Shown: positions 1-12,460 of the stretch, one piece after another
Layout: every line of letters starts with the position of its first letter
How positions within the stretch are numbered: position 1 is the first letter of the stretch
Assembly (NCBI GenBank): GCA_948474755.1
Contig: CAOLHI010000416.1
Span: 496,001 to 560,000, forward strand
Source: Ctenosaura bakeri
Lineage: Eukaryota > Chordata > Lepidosauria > Squamata > Iguanidae
Direction of reading: 5' to 3'
DNA length: 64,000 nucleotides
Position numbers and translations under genes: made by a program
The notes under the pieces: generated by a model
What the model was told of the DNA's origin: nothing
The model's input: only the letters and a program-made list of their open reading frames with translations
Databases searched by the model: none

Positions 1-75
1 TATAACTCCCAGAATCCCCTAGCCAGATGCTGGTTGGGGGGATTCTGGGAGCTATAATCCAAAAAAGTAACTTTC
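1..75. mobile_element. Palindromic MITE-like repeat, cut by the window edge
   Basis: Bases 1-26 and about 30-57 form an imperfect inverted repeat around a short loop (CTCCCAGAATCCCC against GGGGATTCTGGGAG). The following AGTAACTTTC and CTCTGCC recur in a related half copy near 12,530-12,600. Family not identified. Confidence 0.55.
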
Positions 76-1754
76 TTGAGCTCTGCCAAGAAGAGCTTGG
101 GATGGCAATCTACTGGACAACATTCCATGAAAACATTTTAATATAAGCTTCAAGAACGACAGGGCCAGCTCTGCCATGAGGTAGAGTGAGGGAGTCACCA
201 CAGGCAGCCGATGCTGGGGATGAACATCAGAAATAGCCACCCAGCCATTTCTCCTGGGGCTCCTTGGCCTTTCCTTAGTGTTGGAGGGCAGATCTGTGTG
301 GGCCATATCACTCATCCTGTATCTCCTAAACTTTTCTGCTGCCCTCAGGGATGCTAGATGACACGTGCATTGTCAGTTATGATTGTAAGGGTCAAGTGTA
401 ACCTAAGTTGCTTCTGCACATGGAACAGGGAAGGGGGAACCATCTTGTTTTTGGCCTCAGGCAGCAACAATGTCTTGGGCTAATCCTGAAGAACTCCATG
501 TCACAAGTAAAGGGCTAAATCTGGAAGACCTTAGTTCAAATCTTTTTCTGACATGAACTCATATGGTTAATCTTAGGGCTTTTCCGTACTATACTGCTAT
601 AGTGCTATTATTCCACTTTCAACATCCTATGGAATTCTGGGGTGTGTAGTTTACTGAGGCTAAAGAACTCTCTGGATGAGAATTCTAAATGCCCCTCCTG
701 AACTGCAAGCCCCAGGATTCCACAGGATGTTGAAAGTCACTGCCTCAGTCATCCACATCTGCAATATGGGGATAATAAAAGTTCCCACAGTTGTATTAAG
801 AATTACAGAAAGACAATGCCTGGAAAGTAGTATTTGGACACTTGTTAGCATGGTACAAATGGTAAGCATTCTTTTCCTCCTTCAGGGCATATTTCAATGC
901 CTTCATCATCTACTTTAAAGTTATGTAAAAAAAAATCTGGCCTCTCCCTGTTTTCTATCCTGGCTATTCCAACATGGGTCCATTTTCTTCCTTCACAAAA
1001 CATAATAGGAATGAAATGTGAATGCCTTTTTATCTTCATTCACTGTTCTTAGAGTTGCATTATAAGCTGGAACAGTAAGTAAGGTAATGTATCCCTGATT
1101 CTAGATGCAATCTCCATATACCCTCTTCAAAGTTTTGGAAGAAACAAGAAGCATGGGCAGTTTGCAAAGCCACCATCAGTTAATGAGGCCTCTTGATTTA
1201 AGTCTGTGCTTCATATTTTGAATCTACAACCACTAGACTCGGATTTTTAAAAAAAACAGAAAGAAAGAAAACCTGTCTTGGTAATAATTTTCAATATATA
1301 TTAATCATACATGATTTCCTGGATATTTGAGCACCATTGCTAGCTTGCTCTTATTACAGAAGCCCAAGTATTATTAAGAGATTAGGAAAGTGAACGCAGG
1401 ACTCCAGTGATGATGCAGTTAACTTTGAGCCACTTTTTATACAAGTCAGAATTTAATATTCAGATATAAGTCACGGATCAAAAATAATTGCCATCAAGTT
1501 ATAATTTCCTCTCTGCATAATCGCTAGTCCATGGGCTCACATCACCAGCTGTGCTAACATGGGGAAAAGTTAGGATCAGCCTCCTGCATCACTTATTTTT
1601 AAAATATCCTCTCTTTCATACAGATAACAGAAAGAGACACCTCTGTGTTAGCTTTGGGCGTGTTCAAAATGTACCAGGGAGAGGAGGCTGACCAGCTGTT
1701 GAATCTAGCTGGAATTCAGTAAGGGATTTAGATTTTTCTAAATGGACTGACATC
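76..1754. other. Intergenic DNA apart from one MITE
   Basis: Outside the family A copy I see no gene, exon or nameable repeat. Open frames are short and without family features. Confidence 0.5.
576..738. mobile_element. Palindromic MITE, family A, copy 1
   Basis: The left arm runs from the TTTCCGTACTATACTG end through the CAACATCCTATGGAATTCTGG core. The right arm has the reverse complement core (CCAGGATTCCACAGGATGTTG) but loses its terminal part. Same family as 7,266-7,470, 12,839-13,040, 24,253-24,372 and 35,601-35,756. Confidence 0.75.
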
Positions 1755-2175
1755 TGTGGGAAATAGAATTGGAGCCCCGTAAGTACACTTACATCTGTGA
1801 GAATTAGAATCAGGCAATTCCACAATGCCCTTATCCGCAGAGGGCTGCTGTTATATTACTATATAGCAGAGCCAGGGAGAATGACCAATATGTAATGGGA
1901 CTGATGCCCAACAGGACTGATGCAAAGGGGGATGTGCATCACCTTGTTCCCTGTGCAAATTGCATTAGTCCCAATGCATGAGAATGATGTGCAATGGGAC
2001 CAGTGCCCAAATGGACTGATGCTCAAATGGGATATGTATCATATCAGTCCTGACACCTATTGCATCAATGTGCACTGGGTGCTAATTTGCATCAGACACT
2101 CTTGCCGTTATCCTGTTATGCATCTTCACACTTCAGAAAAGAGTTTTGTTAACACCTCTGCTGCGTAGCTAGGTA
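1755..2175 (+). repeat. Unnamed repeat family G, copy 1
   Basis: The left flank (GTAAGTACACTTAC...GAATTAGAAT), a middle with GGGCTGCTGTTA and TAGCAGAGCC, and a right flank (CCTGTTATGCATCTTCACA...TAGCTAGGTATA) recur at 17,090-17,405, and the left and middle parts recur inverted at 12,260-12,460. The centre here has several degenerate GGACTGATGC units in both orientations. I recognise no transposase or SINE head. Confidence 0.6.
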
Positions 2176-3778
2176 TACGTAAAGTTACATAAGGTAACTG
2201 ATTATATACAATTCCTGTGAGCATACCTATTAAAATATTAGAAGCCTGGGTTTCTACAGAAATAACAAAACAAAAATCATAGTTTCAATGTACATAAAAC
2301 AACTCTCTGCAATGCCTCTGACAGAAATTTCAAAGGATTTGGAGTGTTTCATCAAAGCATGTGTGACAAGAACAAACAGAAACCAATGTCAGCTGAATCT
2401 GCCTATCACATCATGAAAGACTGACAGAGAGCACACAGATACATGCTGTTAACTGTGTTTCTCACTGGAATAGTAGGTAATACATTCTTTACATTAAGAA
2501 TTCAGCATAAGGACCTTTACAAAGCTGAATGAATTTATGGAAAGGGTAGGAATGGTCTTTCTGAAGAACTTACCAGCAAGTTTCTCCTCATTATCCCAGC
2601 TCAGTGTTGAAATAAATAGCTCCCCTAAATTGAACTAAATTGAATCCGATGCAGATTTAAACCCAGGTCTCCTTTTTTTAAGCCTTGGCTCCTTCAAGGA
2701 TCCAGGTGTCATTGTATTCTTGATGATATCATCAGAAAGACTTAGAATGGAATGGTCAACTGGGTTGCAGCCTTCATAATTCCTCAACATTTGCTATGCT
2801 TTTTAAGGCTGATGGAAATTGTTGTGTTGTGTGAGAGAAAGCATTGGCTCTCTCAAGCAGGATAATCATATGGCAAGGCAGAAGCTGGACAGCAACCAGT
2901 CCCATGTCTACGTACATGCACACAGGGTCTAGTAGAGAAGGAAAACAAGCTTAGTTTTCTTTGTAAAACATATAACATTTGCTTTACTTAAAATATCTGT
3001 GCATGACCAAATATATGTTCTAACAGAGAGGAGGGAGGGAAGAGAATAATGTCTGCAGATTAGAGTAAAGAGTATGAATATGGAAAAGCAAACAAAGAGG
3101 AAGTCTGCAAGCATGCAAACTAGCAATTAGTGAGTATAGGTATGAAAAGTTTTCTAATTCTTGCTAAATCATAGGCCCAACAGACCTGATAACAACTTTG
3201 CTAGCTCCCCTCAACTTTGGCATTCCCCTTTCCCTCTCAATTTTGTGGGCAGTGTCAGTGGCAAGGGAGACTGATGTTGCCTAGGTTAAACTGTCTTATC
3301 ATTCAGCCTGATCCCACTAGAAAACTACACTGGGGTATGGGCATGCTCAGAATATTGTAATGAGAGACCACTATCATGTTTGCCACAAGGTACACAGTTT
3401 TAGAGAAGGCTAGTCAGGACTGAATGAACTACTCATGCTGGGATTGACATAATTATGAGCTGAGCACAAATTTTCATATGATCTGGGTTCTGCTCACAGT
3501 TAGCCTAGATTTCTATATGCCAAACTTTCCTTGCATCTTTGCTCACCAGGGCAAAGTTTCATTGCAACTCCAGTGAGATTGAATATTTGAGGTATAGAAT
3601 CTCCGCCTGACAAGGGAACAGCATTAAATCAGTGGGCATGCTGCAGAGTGAAGATTCTGTAAAGGTTAATTGTCAACTGGAACAGACATATTAGCAAGAG
3701 CAGGTTGGCTCAACCTTTACTGAACAGGAAGCAGTGCCTATAACCAGAGCATGGCTCTGATGGAATTATGTCAGCAGA
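2176..3778. other. Intergenic DNA without recognised features
   Basis: AT-rich single-copy-looking sequence with short poly(A) and purine runs. No exon, RNA gene or repeat that I can name. Confidence 0.45.
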
Positions 3779-4026
3779 TTGTTGTTACTGCTGTTGTTAT
3801 GTGCCTTCAAGTCATTTCCAGCTTATGGTGACTCTAAGGTGATCCTATCATGGGGTTTTCTTGGCAAGGTTTGTTCAGAGGGGGTTTGCCTTTGCCTTCC
3901 TCTGGAGCTGAGAAAGTGTGACTTGCCCAAGGTCACTGAGTGCGTTTCCATGGCTGAGCAAGGGTTTGAACCCTGGTCTTCAGAACTGTAGTCTAAAGCT
4001 CAAGCCACTACACCACACTGGCTCTC
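3779..4026 (-). mobile_element. Sauria-type SINE (tRNA head, Bov-B-like tail), - orientation
   Basis: Read on the - strand: GAGAGCCAGTGTGGTGTAGTGG head, a B-box-like GGTTCAAACCC, an AGTCACACTTTCTC body, and a tail with AGTCACCATAAGC, GACTTGAAGGCACA and a short AACAAC repeat. This is the full head-to-tail order of the family. Confidence 0.9.
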
Positions 4027-5297
4027 CTGCAGCTATGTATAATAGAGAGCCCGGCTGGCTCTACAGTTAGACAGGAGGAGGCATCTACCACCTTAGTGGG
4101 TTGCAGGAATGACAGCCCTGTTCCTCCAGTGCTCCTTGACTGTATCCATCCTTTAAAGGACAAAACTATTTGGGCCACCCATCCTGTTCTGTATGCCCTA
4201 AACTAATCCACTGCTTTCAGATGATCACATCACTGAGAATGGTACAGGTTCCCTGCATATCTTAGGGCAAGAGGATCAATTAAGGGGTACCACTTTGGTC
4301 TTCATCTTGCCACTGCCCTGAATACTTGAGCGTATTCAGACCAAAAGATATGTTGAACACATTCAAATGTGTGCAAACAAAAAACACATAGGATTAAAGA
4401 AAACAAGAAAATGAAGAACAACCTATTTTCAAAGGAAATAAAATAGGTATAATACTTCCAAAGTTATTGGCCTGGGGAAAAGAGAATGACAGCTGCAGAG
4501 TTGGAGAGAGGCTTTAAAATTGGTAGCTAAATGACTCTGAGTCCCATAAAGAATTTAATGGTAACTGTACATATTAGGCTGGTATTCATTCTTCTCCTAA
4601 TCAGTGTCTCTCCCTTCCATTAACACCAAGAGGGTAATAGATGTCGTGCATCTTCATTAGGACACATCCCCTTGCAACCGCAGCATTATTAGGGTGAGAC
4701 TATTGCCTCAGCAGTTCTGAAGATGAGGCCACTTTTTTTGGACAACTCAACATGAGCTGAGGCTGAAACTTCTGCAGCTGAAGATAAAGGAGCCTCAAAA
4801 GAAACATGACTTGGTTCAGGGAAGCTGTGATACTTAGCTAATCTAGGGACACCAGCAAAATCTTTCACGGAATCTGTTGATGCTGGGTTTATCCTGTTCC
4901 AAAGAGGTGACAATCTCATGGCTTTGGACTGCATTGTCTCTGTGGGCAGATGGAAAGCATGTTGCACCTCAAAATTTGCAGGACAATTTACATATATGCC
5001 TGCAAGGAATACCACATTAACTTTTGAAAATGATGACACAGATGCAAATGAAAGAAAGAAGAAATAGCATATGTTTGCATACACAAATATGTGTGAGTGG
5101 TTTTGTATTGGCATGCTTTGTAGCAAAATGCATATTATTTCGCACGTTATTTTTTTGCTCAAAAATCTGGTAGCATGAAAAATATAATCTTTAAAGAGCT
5201 CTCTAAACAAGATAGCATGAATGGAAGCACCTAACCTGCTGGGAAAAAAAACATGCAGAGAATTCATTTATTTCCATGCAAGAATAAATATTGAAAA
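4027..5297. other. Intergenic DNA with an unexplained 192-codon open frame (- strand, 4,689-5,267)
   Basis: The open frame has no recognised domain, no family resemblance that I can see, and an irregular hydrophobic N-terminal half. It is either chance or an old exon or repeat. The rest of the interval shows nothing definite. Confidence 0.3.
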
Positions 5298-5299
5298 GT

Positions 5300-5650
5300 G
5301 TTGTTTCTGAACCTGTTCTGCATGCGTTCTCAAGGGCCTCACGCAGACCCGCACGCACCTTTTCATTTTCGGCTTAAAGCCAAAAATGGTGCATGGTCAT
5401 GCAGTGCTCCCAGGGCCTGTGCACACTTACCTGGCGTGCGGTGCGTTGGGAGCTGGGCCGGTCACGCTTCCTGCCTCAGCGCTAGCCTGCAATTCCCAGG
5501 TTGCGCTGTGGTAGGAAGGGGTGGGGTGTTTGCGCGGCGCTCACGCGAACAGGCAGCTGCTGCAGAACTCAAGCAGCAGGGAAGCAGCAGCGTTCCTGCT
5601 GAGGCTTTTTGCGTGAGACGCCCCACCCAGTCGTGCGAACGGGAACGTGC
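5300..5650. other. Isolated CpG-dense patch
   Basis: About two dozen CpGs occur in 350 bases, with almost none in the AT-rich flanks. No exon or promoter motif stands out. It stops exactly where a CR1 fragment begins. Confidence 0.55.
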
Positions 5651-5865
5651 AAAAAGGGTCCTAGACACTTTACTCCTATTGATGCAGCCCAGAATGACAT
5701 TGGCCTTTTTAGCTGCCATATCACACTGCTGATTCATGTTCAACTTGTGGTCTACTAAGACTCCTACATCCTTTTCACATATACTGTGGTCAAGCCAGGT
5801 GATACCCATCCTGTATCTGTGCATTTCATTTTTTCTCCCCAAGTGTAGTACTTGCAATAGACACT
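5650..5865 (-). mobile_element. CR1 LINE fragment (ORF2, after the RT core)
   Basis: Read on the - strand it encodes WLDHSICEKDVGVLVDHKLN and CDMAAKKANVILGCINRSK, the well-known segment following the reverse transcriptase core in CR1 elements. Truncated at both ends. Confidence 0.85.
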
Positions 5866-7265
5866 TAGGGTTGGATCCAAATAAAGGTGCATGCAACTGG
5901 CTTGGTGAACATGGGTCTCCCCACACCTTCTCCCCACCCCAAAAGAGGTACTGCATCACCTTGAAAACACTATGTTGAAGGTTGTTGAGAGCTACTGAAT
6001 GATGTGTGTGACATAACAAAAGAGGGAGAGGAGAGATCTCTGATGATCAGGGAGGCCTCTGGTCTGTCCGTGGGAGGTCCTAAAATCAAAGACAACAAAA
6101 CAGGATGACTCCAGAACTAAAACACCAACACCAAAACATTCACAAAGTTACAATCAATAACATATATTGCTGAATAAACTGTAAAAAAAAAACTATACAC
6201 AAATAGTTTGTGGGAATTTATTTAGGATGAGTGCTGATTTGTGCTAGTTATTGATTTTTCCAAGAACCTAAAAGCTGGATATAATGGTGGCTGTCTGAAA
6301 TTTAACACAGTACCCTGCAGTACATCCAGAGGGTCATCCTGACCAATAAACTTTCATTCTGTCCTCTTATTCTCATCTGAGAATAGCCTTTAGATCAGTG
6401 ATGGGCAAAATCCTGGCAGCTCATCTCATAGGGGGTTGGTTTTCCTAAGTCTTCTTGAGAAAACTCCATTTCCATATCCCATAAAATCAATTGAAAGGGA
6501 ACTACCTCTCCATTATTCATGCCATTTCCTCAAATCCTACCACTTCCCCACCCCAGCTAACTTAGTTTTGCAAAGACTGGATAGAAACAAGAGCAGAAAG
6601 AAACACATTGGACAAGAAAAACCTTGGTCCTCGTGCACGCTCAGGTGTGTCCTTTCCTGCTGTAGTGCACAGCAGTTATTGTTACTCCCTGTTCTGGATG
6701 GAGTAAAGCTCACTTTGAAGATAGGCTTAGATCCTACTCAACTGTGATAATATTGGGAGGTCCCTGACTGCACAGATATAATCAAAGGTGCCTTGGCAGT
6801 GTCCCCCACTCACTATGGCCAATTAGTGTCAGGAGGCAGACCTATACCCAAGCTCCCTCAAGCTGCTGCTATGTAACTTGGGAAAAGGACAACCTCCACC
6901 TTCTGGGGCCACCAGAACATTTGCTGGATGGCAAAGACAGGTCCTTGTTGGTATGGGGTGTGCCAATGTACAGCCAGGGAAAGGATGTTGCACAAGGAGG
7001 TTCAGGATTCTACCTCCTGACACTGGATACTTCTTTGCCCAATGCCCCCAAAAGTAGTTGCACAGGCATAACTGGGGATATCCGAAGATAAGGGCCCAAG
7101 AAGATTCTGGCCTATGTTTGCAATTGACAAGGGGCAGCTGTTCTTTCAGGTGTCATTGCTCCTGGAAGACTAGGTGGTTGCTGTGGTAATGAATTCCTTA
7201 GTCCCACTTTGGCTGGTCCACCACGTGCCCCCTTCCTTAAGGAAAGCAGATTCGAGCACTCCAAA
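5866..7265. other. Intergenic DNA, no recognised gene
   Basis: Mixed unique sequence. One weak pair of inverted 15-mers (GTGTCAGGAGGCAGA at 6,829 and its partner ending 7,023) is noted under rejected items. Confidence 0.4.
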
Positions 7266-7470
7266 GAGGGTCTTTCCACACTACATTGTTATAGTACTAT
7301 TATTCCACTTTGAACATCCTGTGGAATTCTGGGGTTTGTAGTTTACTGAAGCCAAAAAGCTTTCTGGCTGGGAATTCTAAATGCCCCTCCTTAAACTACA
7401 ACCCCAGGATTCCATTGGATGTTTAAAGTGGAATAATAGCACTATAACAGTGTAGTGCAGAAAGACCCTG
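7266..7470. mobile_element. Palindromic MITE, family A, copy 2 (complete)
   Basis: Both ends are present: AGGGTCTTTCCACACTACA on the left and TGTAGTGCAGAAAGACCCT on the right. The arms contain the CTATTATTCCACTTTGAACA core. I found no convincing target-site duplication. Confidence 0.85.
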
Positions 7471-7479
7471 AGTGATTCA

Positions 7480-7745
7480 GTCTGTAATTATGAATTGATT
7501 AGACTACTGCAATGCTATGTGAGGTTGGGCACAAAGGGCAAAATTTAGAAGACTATTGTCTGGTCTGTGCTTTAAAGACTTGTCCTGAACCACCTGCATT
7601 GCCTTTCAAGTTGTTTCTAAGCTCAGTTCAAAGCTGGCTTACAAAGAGTTGGCTTACAAAGCCATAACTGACTTGGGACCAGAATGCCTGTATGACTGGT
7701 TTCTGCTATATGAGTTCACTCAGTATTTAAGAATTTGTTGCATGC
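7480..7745 (+). mobile_element. L2-clade LINE fragment (after the RT core)
   Basis: Begins with a decayed LDYCNA-like motif (GACTACTGCAATGC) and continues with the equivalent of FKVL..TFKALNGLGP. (CATAACTGACTTGGGACCAG). This is the LDYCN...GLGP stretch of L2-like ORF2 proteins, with frameshifts. Confidence 0.6.
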
Positions 7746-8945
7746 TTCTACCACCATCCCAGGTTGGTGGGTATACATGCAGTAGTATAGTGTTAAATAT
7801 TGAATTTTAGGCTCTCGTCATGGCAGGCCCTATAGGGATACTCCTGTGTAAAAATGCAGGTGCCTGTGTTGATCTACATTTTAAAAAAGAACACCTCTAG
7901 CTAGTTTTCCCCTCTACCAGAAACAGGACATTTGTACAGGTTGTGTACTCCACAACCACTTCCAAGTATTTTGGATTATAATGGAGAAAGCTCATAACAT
8001 AATGGTAATGGGGGACAGGGCACTGAAAGATGATGCATCCAGATCCCTCCTGCCAGTGAGACACTCTATGCTTTGAAACTGCTTCAGCTGGAACAGCTGC
8101 CTGGCATTGAAGGTGGGCTCGGAGGGAGGGTATTTGTGGTTGTTGCAATGGTGCCATAATTGTAAATATGAATTGCAGTATTTGCAGTGCTGTACATCTG
8201 GCTTACAGCATTGTTAAATATTGAACAGGATACCAGCCAATGTTTTTAATCCATTTCATTATATATCAGTTTTAGAGACCGGGTGGGCAGAAAGATGGTG
8301 TGTGTGGGGGGGGATGATGATGATGATGATAACGACAGCAGCATTTTATATTTTTATCACATGCAATAAGTCATCATGTTGAATTCTAATAGTAATAGAA
8401 CACACTTAGGGGGGTTATTATTATTTTTAAGCCTTAAAATTATGTGCTTTCTACTTTCTGCAGAGCCAGGAGGAAACTCTGCCCTTGAAAATAAGTTTTA
8501 ATCAGACAATGGTCTCATTTGCTTCTTCCTACTGTTGATTATCATGTGAATGTTTCTCTAGGGGTTGCTGTTTGCATGTGTGGAACCTGTGTAAAAATTG
8601 CAGTTAGATAATGTTTGTCTCACCTAAACTCCAAAATCCAAGCAAAATAAATTTTGAGGATGATGCTGTAAAAGAATTGCTGTTAACTTTCACTCCATAA
8701 AGTATCAAATAGCAGAGGTTAATTACAGCAGGTTCTTTCTATTGTAACATCAGTTCCTTTTAATTACCCATTGAGAGAGAGTCCATTTTCCACAGGAGAC
8801 TTCATCCAAATTGGATTAATTGATCCGACACTGGTCTCTAAGGGGTCTTTCCCAAGATGTTCTTTGATGGAAGTAATTTCATCATGGTTCTCTGAACTCA
8901 CACAGATTTGTGGAATTATGGAAAAACTGGGCCATTTCTTCAAAG
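7746..8945. other. Intergenic DNA with a possible conserved non-coding block (about 8,460-8,830)
   Basis: No repeat is recognised from 8,460 to 8,830. The stretch is rich in homeodomain-like cores (GGTTAATTACAG, TTTTAATTACCC, TTGGATTAATTGATCC). A (GAT)n run lies near 8,315-8,330. That the block is conserved is inferred from texture only. Confidence 0.3.
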
Positions 8946-9033
8946 CTCCATTCCTAAACTGCAAACCCCAGGATTCCATAGAATGGGGAAAGTAGAATAA
9001 TAGCACAATAGCAGTCTAATGCGGAAATGGGCT
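8946..9033. mobile_element. Family A MITE, right half only (copy 3)
   Basis: CTGCAAACCCCAGGATTCC, then AATAATAGCAC and the GTCTAATGCGGAAATGGGC end. The left arm is absent. Confidence 0.75.
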
Positions 9034-10439
9034 TGATTGTCCACATAGCACCCTTTGTTTCTAAGAAGTGCTTAACAGAGCGATTATACCCACATTGATT
9101 ATAAATGAACCATGTAACTTTTCTCTTTTTTTATTTTGTGGGACTGTACATTATCCCCATGAAGACCTCGTTCAATCATCACCAAGTATTTGGAGACCAG
9201 AGATTGACCTCAAAACATGCATTAATTAAAGATAAAGGGTCGAGCTTGAAGATGTTCTTGAGGTATTCTTGAAGATGTTCATGTCATATAGTCACATCCA
9301 TTCCTCACACACACACACAAAATGTGTTCCTCATACACACCTGGCTCTGATCTCCACTTGTGCTCATGACAGATGTGAAGACATCTTGATGCTTGAGAGC
9401 AGACAAAATATTATGTCATTATTAAAAGTATTTATTAATTCGTTTTCTGCATTCTAGGTCCCCCAAAGTGACACCTGATAAAACTCATAAAACATTGTCC
9501 CAAATCATATTGCTTAGTGGCAGGTAGAATAGACCCAATGAATCAATTGTTGTATAGGGAATCAACGCACAGGGCAGTCAATAGGTTCAGTCATTTCAAT
9601 GGGTTGAATTTAGTTGGAACTTACAATAGGGTTCAGTTGCCAAGGGTCCATTGAAAATAACAATATGCAAGCATTCAGTTTTTTGTTTTATGCAGCAGTT
9701 CCTGGAACAGAACCCCCTTACATATGGAGGGCACACTGTATGAAAAGATGGCTGTCTGCACACATGCAACATACATCTTTTCCTCATGTATGGCTTTTCT
9801 TTGTTTTTAGTTTAGTCCAAGAATGAAAGAGGTTCCCATGAACATATGTTGTTAAATAGACTACCTGCTGGTCATGCTACCAGAAGCGCATCCCACCATT
9901 GCATGGAATGACATCAGCATCAGTCCATTGGCCCAGAACGCAATACACAACAGCATGTCCTGACACTTCTGCAGTTATTCTTCCATACCCTCCAACAATG
10001 AATGGAGGCAAACTGGGACACATGTGGCCAAGCAACATCAGAGTGTGGTTGAATAGCAAAAATTATTAAGAAAGAACACACAGTCTTGGAGAGGCTGCAG
10101 CAGTTTGTTTTTGCCTGCATCTACTGGGAAATGCAAGATACTACTGCCTTCTACTGTGTTCTCAACTGCTGAATTAACTGAGTGCAAATTACTTTTGCAC
10201 TTTGAACTCAGTTTGCAACAGCTTAAGTTAGCTTAGGACAATGGGGAAAAGTGGGAAGAAGAGGAAGAGAAACTGGGATGTTTAAAAGCAGCTGAAAAAT
10301 AAGGTCAGCAGAAGATTAATCAAGACTGTCCCTGTCAAACTGGGACAGTTGAAGGATATGTTCTTCCAAATGTTATCTGTTACAGTAGGAGTGCAAATCA
10401 TGCATCCCTCCTGAAACTGTAGGGCTAAAACACCCAGAG
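9034..10439. other. Intergenic DNA with a small Tigger-like terminal fragment
   Basis: A (CA)n stretch lies at 9,305-9,320. At about 9,700-9,745, CAGAACCCCCTTACATATGG, then AGGGCACACTGTA, resembles one end of the TA-flanked element at 61,290. Nothing else recognised. Confidence 0.4.
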
Positions 10440-10512
10440 GTTTTCACTAACAGCTGTGCTATGCTAGGGCTGCTGGGACTGGTAGTCAAACAACGCCTGG
10501 ATGCTACATGTC
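10440..10512. mobile_element. Half copy of palindromic MITE, family B
   Basis: Contains GGGCTGCTGGGACTGGTAGT and CAACGCCTGGATG, one arm of the element seen complete at 17,803 and 40,346. Confidence 0.6.
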
Positions 10513-11164
10513 AGGGTAACATTTTTTTCTTCCCATACCTTCCTGGAAAAGCAATTGGTGTCCCTGCCCTATCCTCTTTCTGCCTGTGAGGCGTCGCATT
10601 TCATCGAATTCCCAGCATCAGCATGAACACAGTATTTCTAATAAACCTAATAAAGCAGGACAAACGGTATGAAAATGTCATAAATCATGGCTAGCCGGCC
10701 AGCCTGTCAAAAGCAACATCTTTGACTTACAGCAAGAGGAAGGAACCGAACTGAATCAACTTTTTTTTCCTTTCACCCTGCAGCACATTTTTGTATTCTG
10801 TTGGTGTTTCTAAGAGTTCTCATGGCTCAACTCAGTGAAGCATCCATCTTGGGTAAAAATCACACCCACAAGTTTCGACAAGAGGCAGAGATTCTCCCTC
10901 CTTCACCATCTCATTAGCAGGATGTTCAGTCCGCTAACTTAGAAGAATATTGCATCCCTTTCTCGGAGTTTAACAATGTTTTTTCTCCTTTCTTTCTCTA
11001 GTCAGCTTTAAAATGACTAGCTGAGATCCTAGATCAGGGATCTTTACATAATGTGAAGTTCTGTCAGACAGATCTGTGCTGTGTCTCCTTCCTTTAGCTC
11101 CCCAAACCCACCTTTTACTGGCTGGAGCCCCTCCCCCTGGCTCCAGAAAAAGAATTTATTTATT

Positions 11165-11485
11165 GGCTAGTATAGAACAGGGTGGGTAGGGTGGATGGCA
11201 AAGAAGCATACCACCATGTTCCTATAGCTGGGTGCACAGCAATCAGTATTCTCCATGAATGTCCAATGGTCCTCCAGAGATTCCAGAAGATGGTATTATT
11301 GCTGTGTGCCCAGCTATAGGAACATAGTTGAGTGCTTTCATGCCACTCACCCATGCTCCCAGCCCTTGCTGTCTTCTGGCCACTAAACTGGCATTTGGGG
11401 AGGGGGCCTGCAGAAAGTAAATAAAGGGTGGATTTGGAGAGGGAATTTGGTCATTGTGCAAGATCAGTAGAGAATTCCAGCTTCT
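11165..11485 (-). repeat. Unnamed repeat family H, copy 1, with a long internal hairpin
   Basis: Arms 11,217-11,243 and 11,297-11,323 are inverted copies with 2 mismatches in 27 bases, and weaker pairing extends outward to about 11,189-11,352. Read on the - strand, the part up to 11,485 (GGTCATTGCAGAAGCTGG, then CAATGACCAAA and CTGCAGGCCCCCTCCCCAAA) matches the start of a copy at 19,627. Confidence 0.6.
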
Positions 11486-11584
11486 GCAATGACCAAAGGG
11501 AATGACTTATGCAGACATACATTGGACTTATGCCTGCATAAGTCACTAAAAGGATGCCACCTGCAAAATCTAAAGAGGCCTTGC

Positions 11585-11890
11585 TGGTTGTTGTTAATTG
11601 CCATCAAGTTGATTTCTACCTACAGCAACCCTATGAATAGGAGATCTCTAAGTGACTTTGTCATCAATAGCCCAGCTCAGGTCCCGCAGACTCAGGACCA
11701 TGGGCTCCTTGATTGAGTTTATCCACTGGTAATGTGGTCTTCAACTTTTCCTGCTGCCTTCCACCTTATCAAGTATTATTGTCTTTTTTAGTGAGTCATG
11801 GCTTCTCGTGATATGTTCAAGGTATAACAATCTCAGTTTATTAATCTTGGCTTCAAGGGAAAGTTCAGGCCTGCTGTACTTACCAATGTA
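11585..11890 (-). mobile_element. Bov-B LINE fragment, 3' part
   Basis: On the - strand it reads through AAGAAGCC-type ORF2 remnants to a GGAGATCTCC and GGGTTGCTGTAGGTAG end with AACAAC. It matches the Bov-B 3' region (equivalent of ...GAGTCTGCGGGACCTGAG...). This is the same LINE whose tail is carried by the Sauria SINEs. Confidence 0.65.
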
Positions 11891-12259
11891 CAGTAATTAG
11901 GGATGATTTTCAATTTGCTCTGTCTAAGAATTTTTCAAAGTCTTTGAATTTCTTCATATTCAGGATAAAGATTCAGGATTAGGAGATTTCAAAAAGTAAA
12001 TATGGGGAAAGAATGAAACCAAAAGAGTCTTCCAACCAGGCCCAGGGTTTTGAGTACTCGGTTCTCTAAAATACAAGTTTGAATTGACTGTATTTGTACT
12101 GAATTTAGTATGACTACCTTTCTCCCCATGTACCTATTAAATTTGGCAGGCAATAAATTGTATTTTGGGGTTCAGCAGTGGAAACCTGTATCACCTTTTA
12201 CATAACATGATTCTTTTTAACACTCATCTAAGGAGCAGAGGCACTAAGAAATCCCACAT

Positions 12260-12460
12260 ATGTACAGGGACACTGGCAAGTGGGACCAATGCATCACTGC
12301 ATGGTGTGCATCAGTGTACTTTGCCGGCTCTGCTACCTAGAGTAATGTAACAGCAGCCCTATACTGGATATGAATGTTACACAGCTGCCCAATTCCAGTT
12401 CCCACATGTGTAAGTCCACTTACAGAGATGTAACTCCAATAACAGGATTCTGGTCCATGC
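12260..12460 (-). repeat. Unnamed repeat family G, copy 2 (inverted)
   Basis: The reverse complement reads GTAAGTGGACTTACACATG, then GGGCTGCTGTTACATTACTC, then GTAGCAGAGCC and GATGCATTGGTCCCAC. These are in the same order as in copy 1. Confidence 0.6.

Noticed and set aside
4689..5267. 192-codon open frame (- strand) as a gene
   Set aside because: No domain, splice context or family similarity that I can see; kept only as a region note.
6829..7023. Possible small transposon with 15-bp inverted ends (GTGTCAGGAGG.AGA)
   Set aside because: One mismatch in 15 but no pairing beyond, no target duplication and no second copy in the window; could be chance.
7258..7478. Target-site duplication around the complete family A copy
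   Set aside because: Flanking 8-mers do not match for any of the plausible end positions, so no superfamily was assigned.
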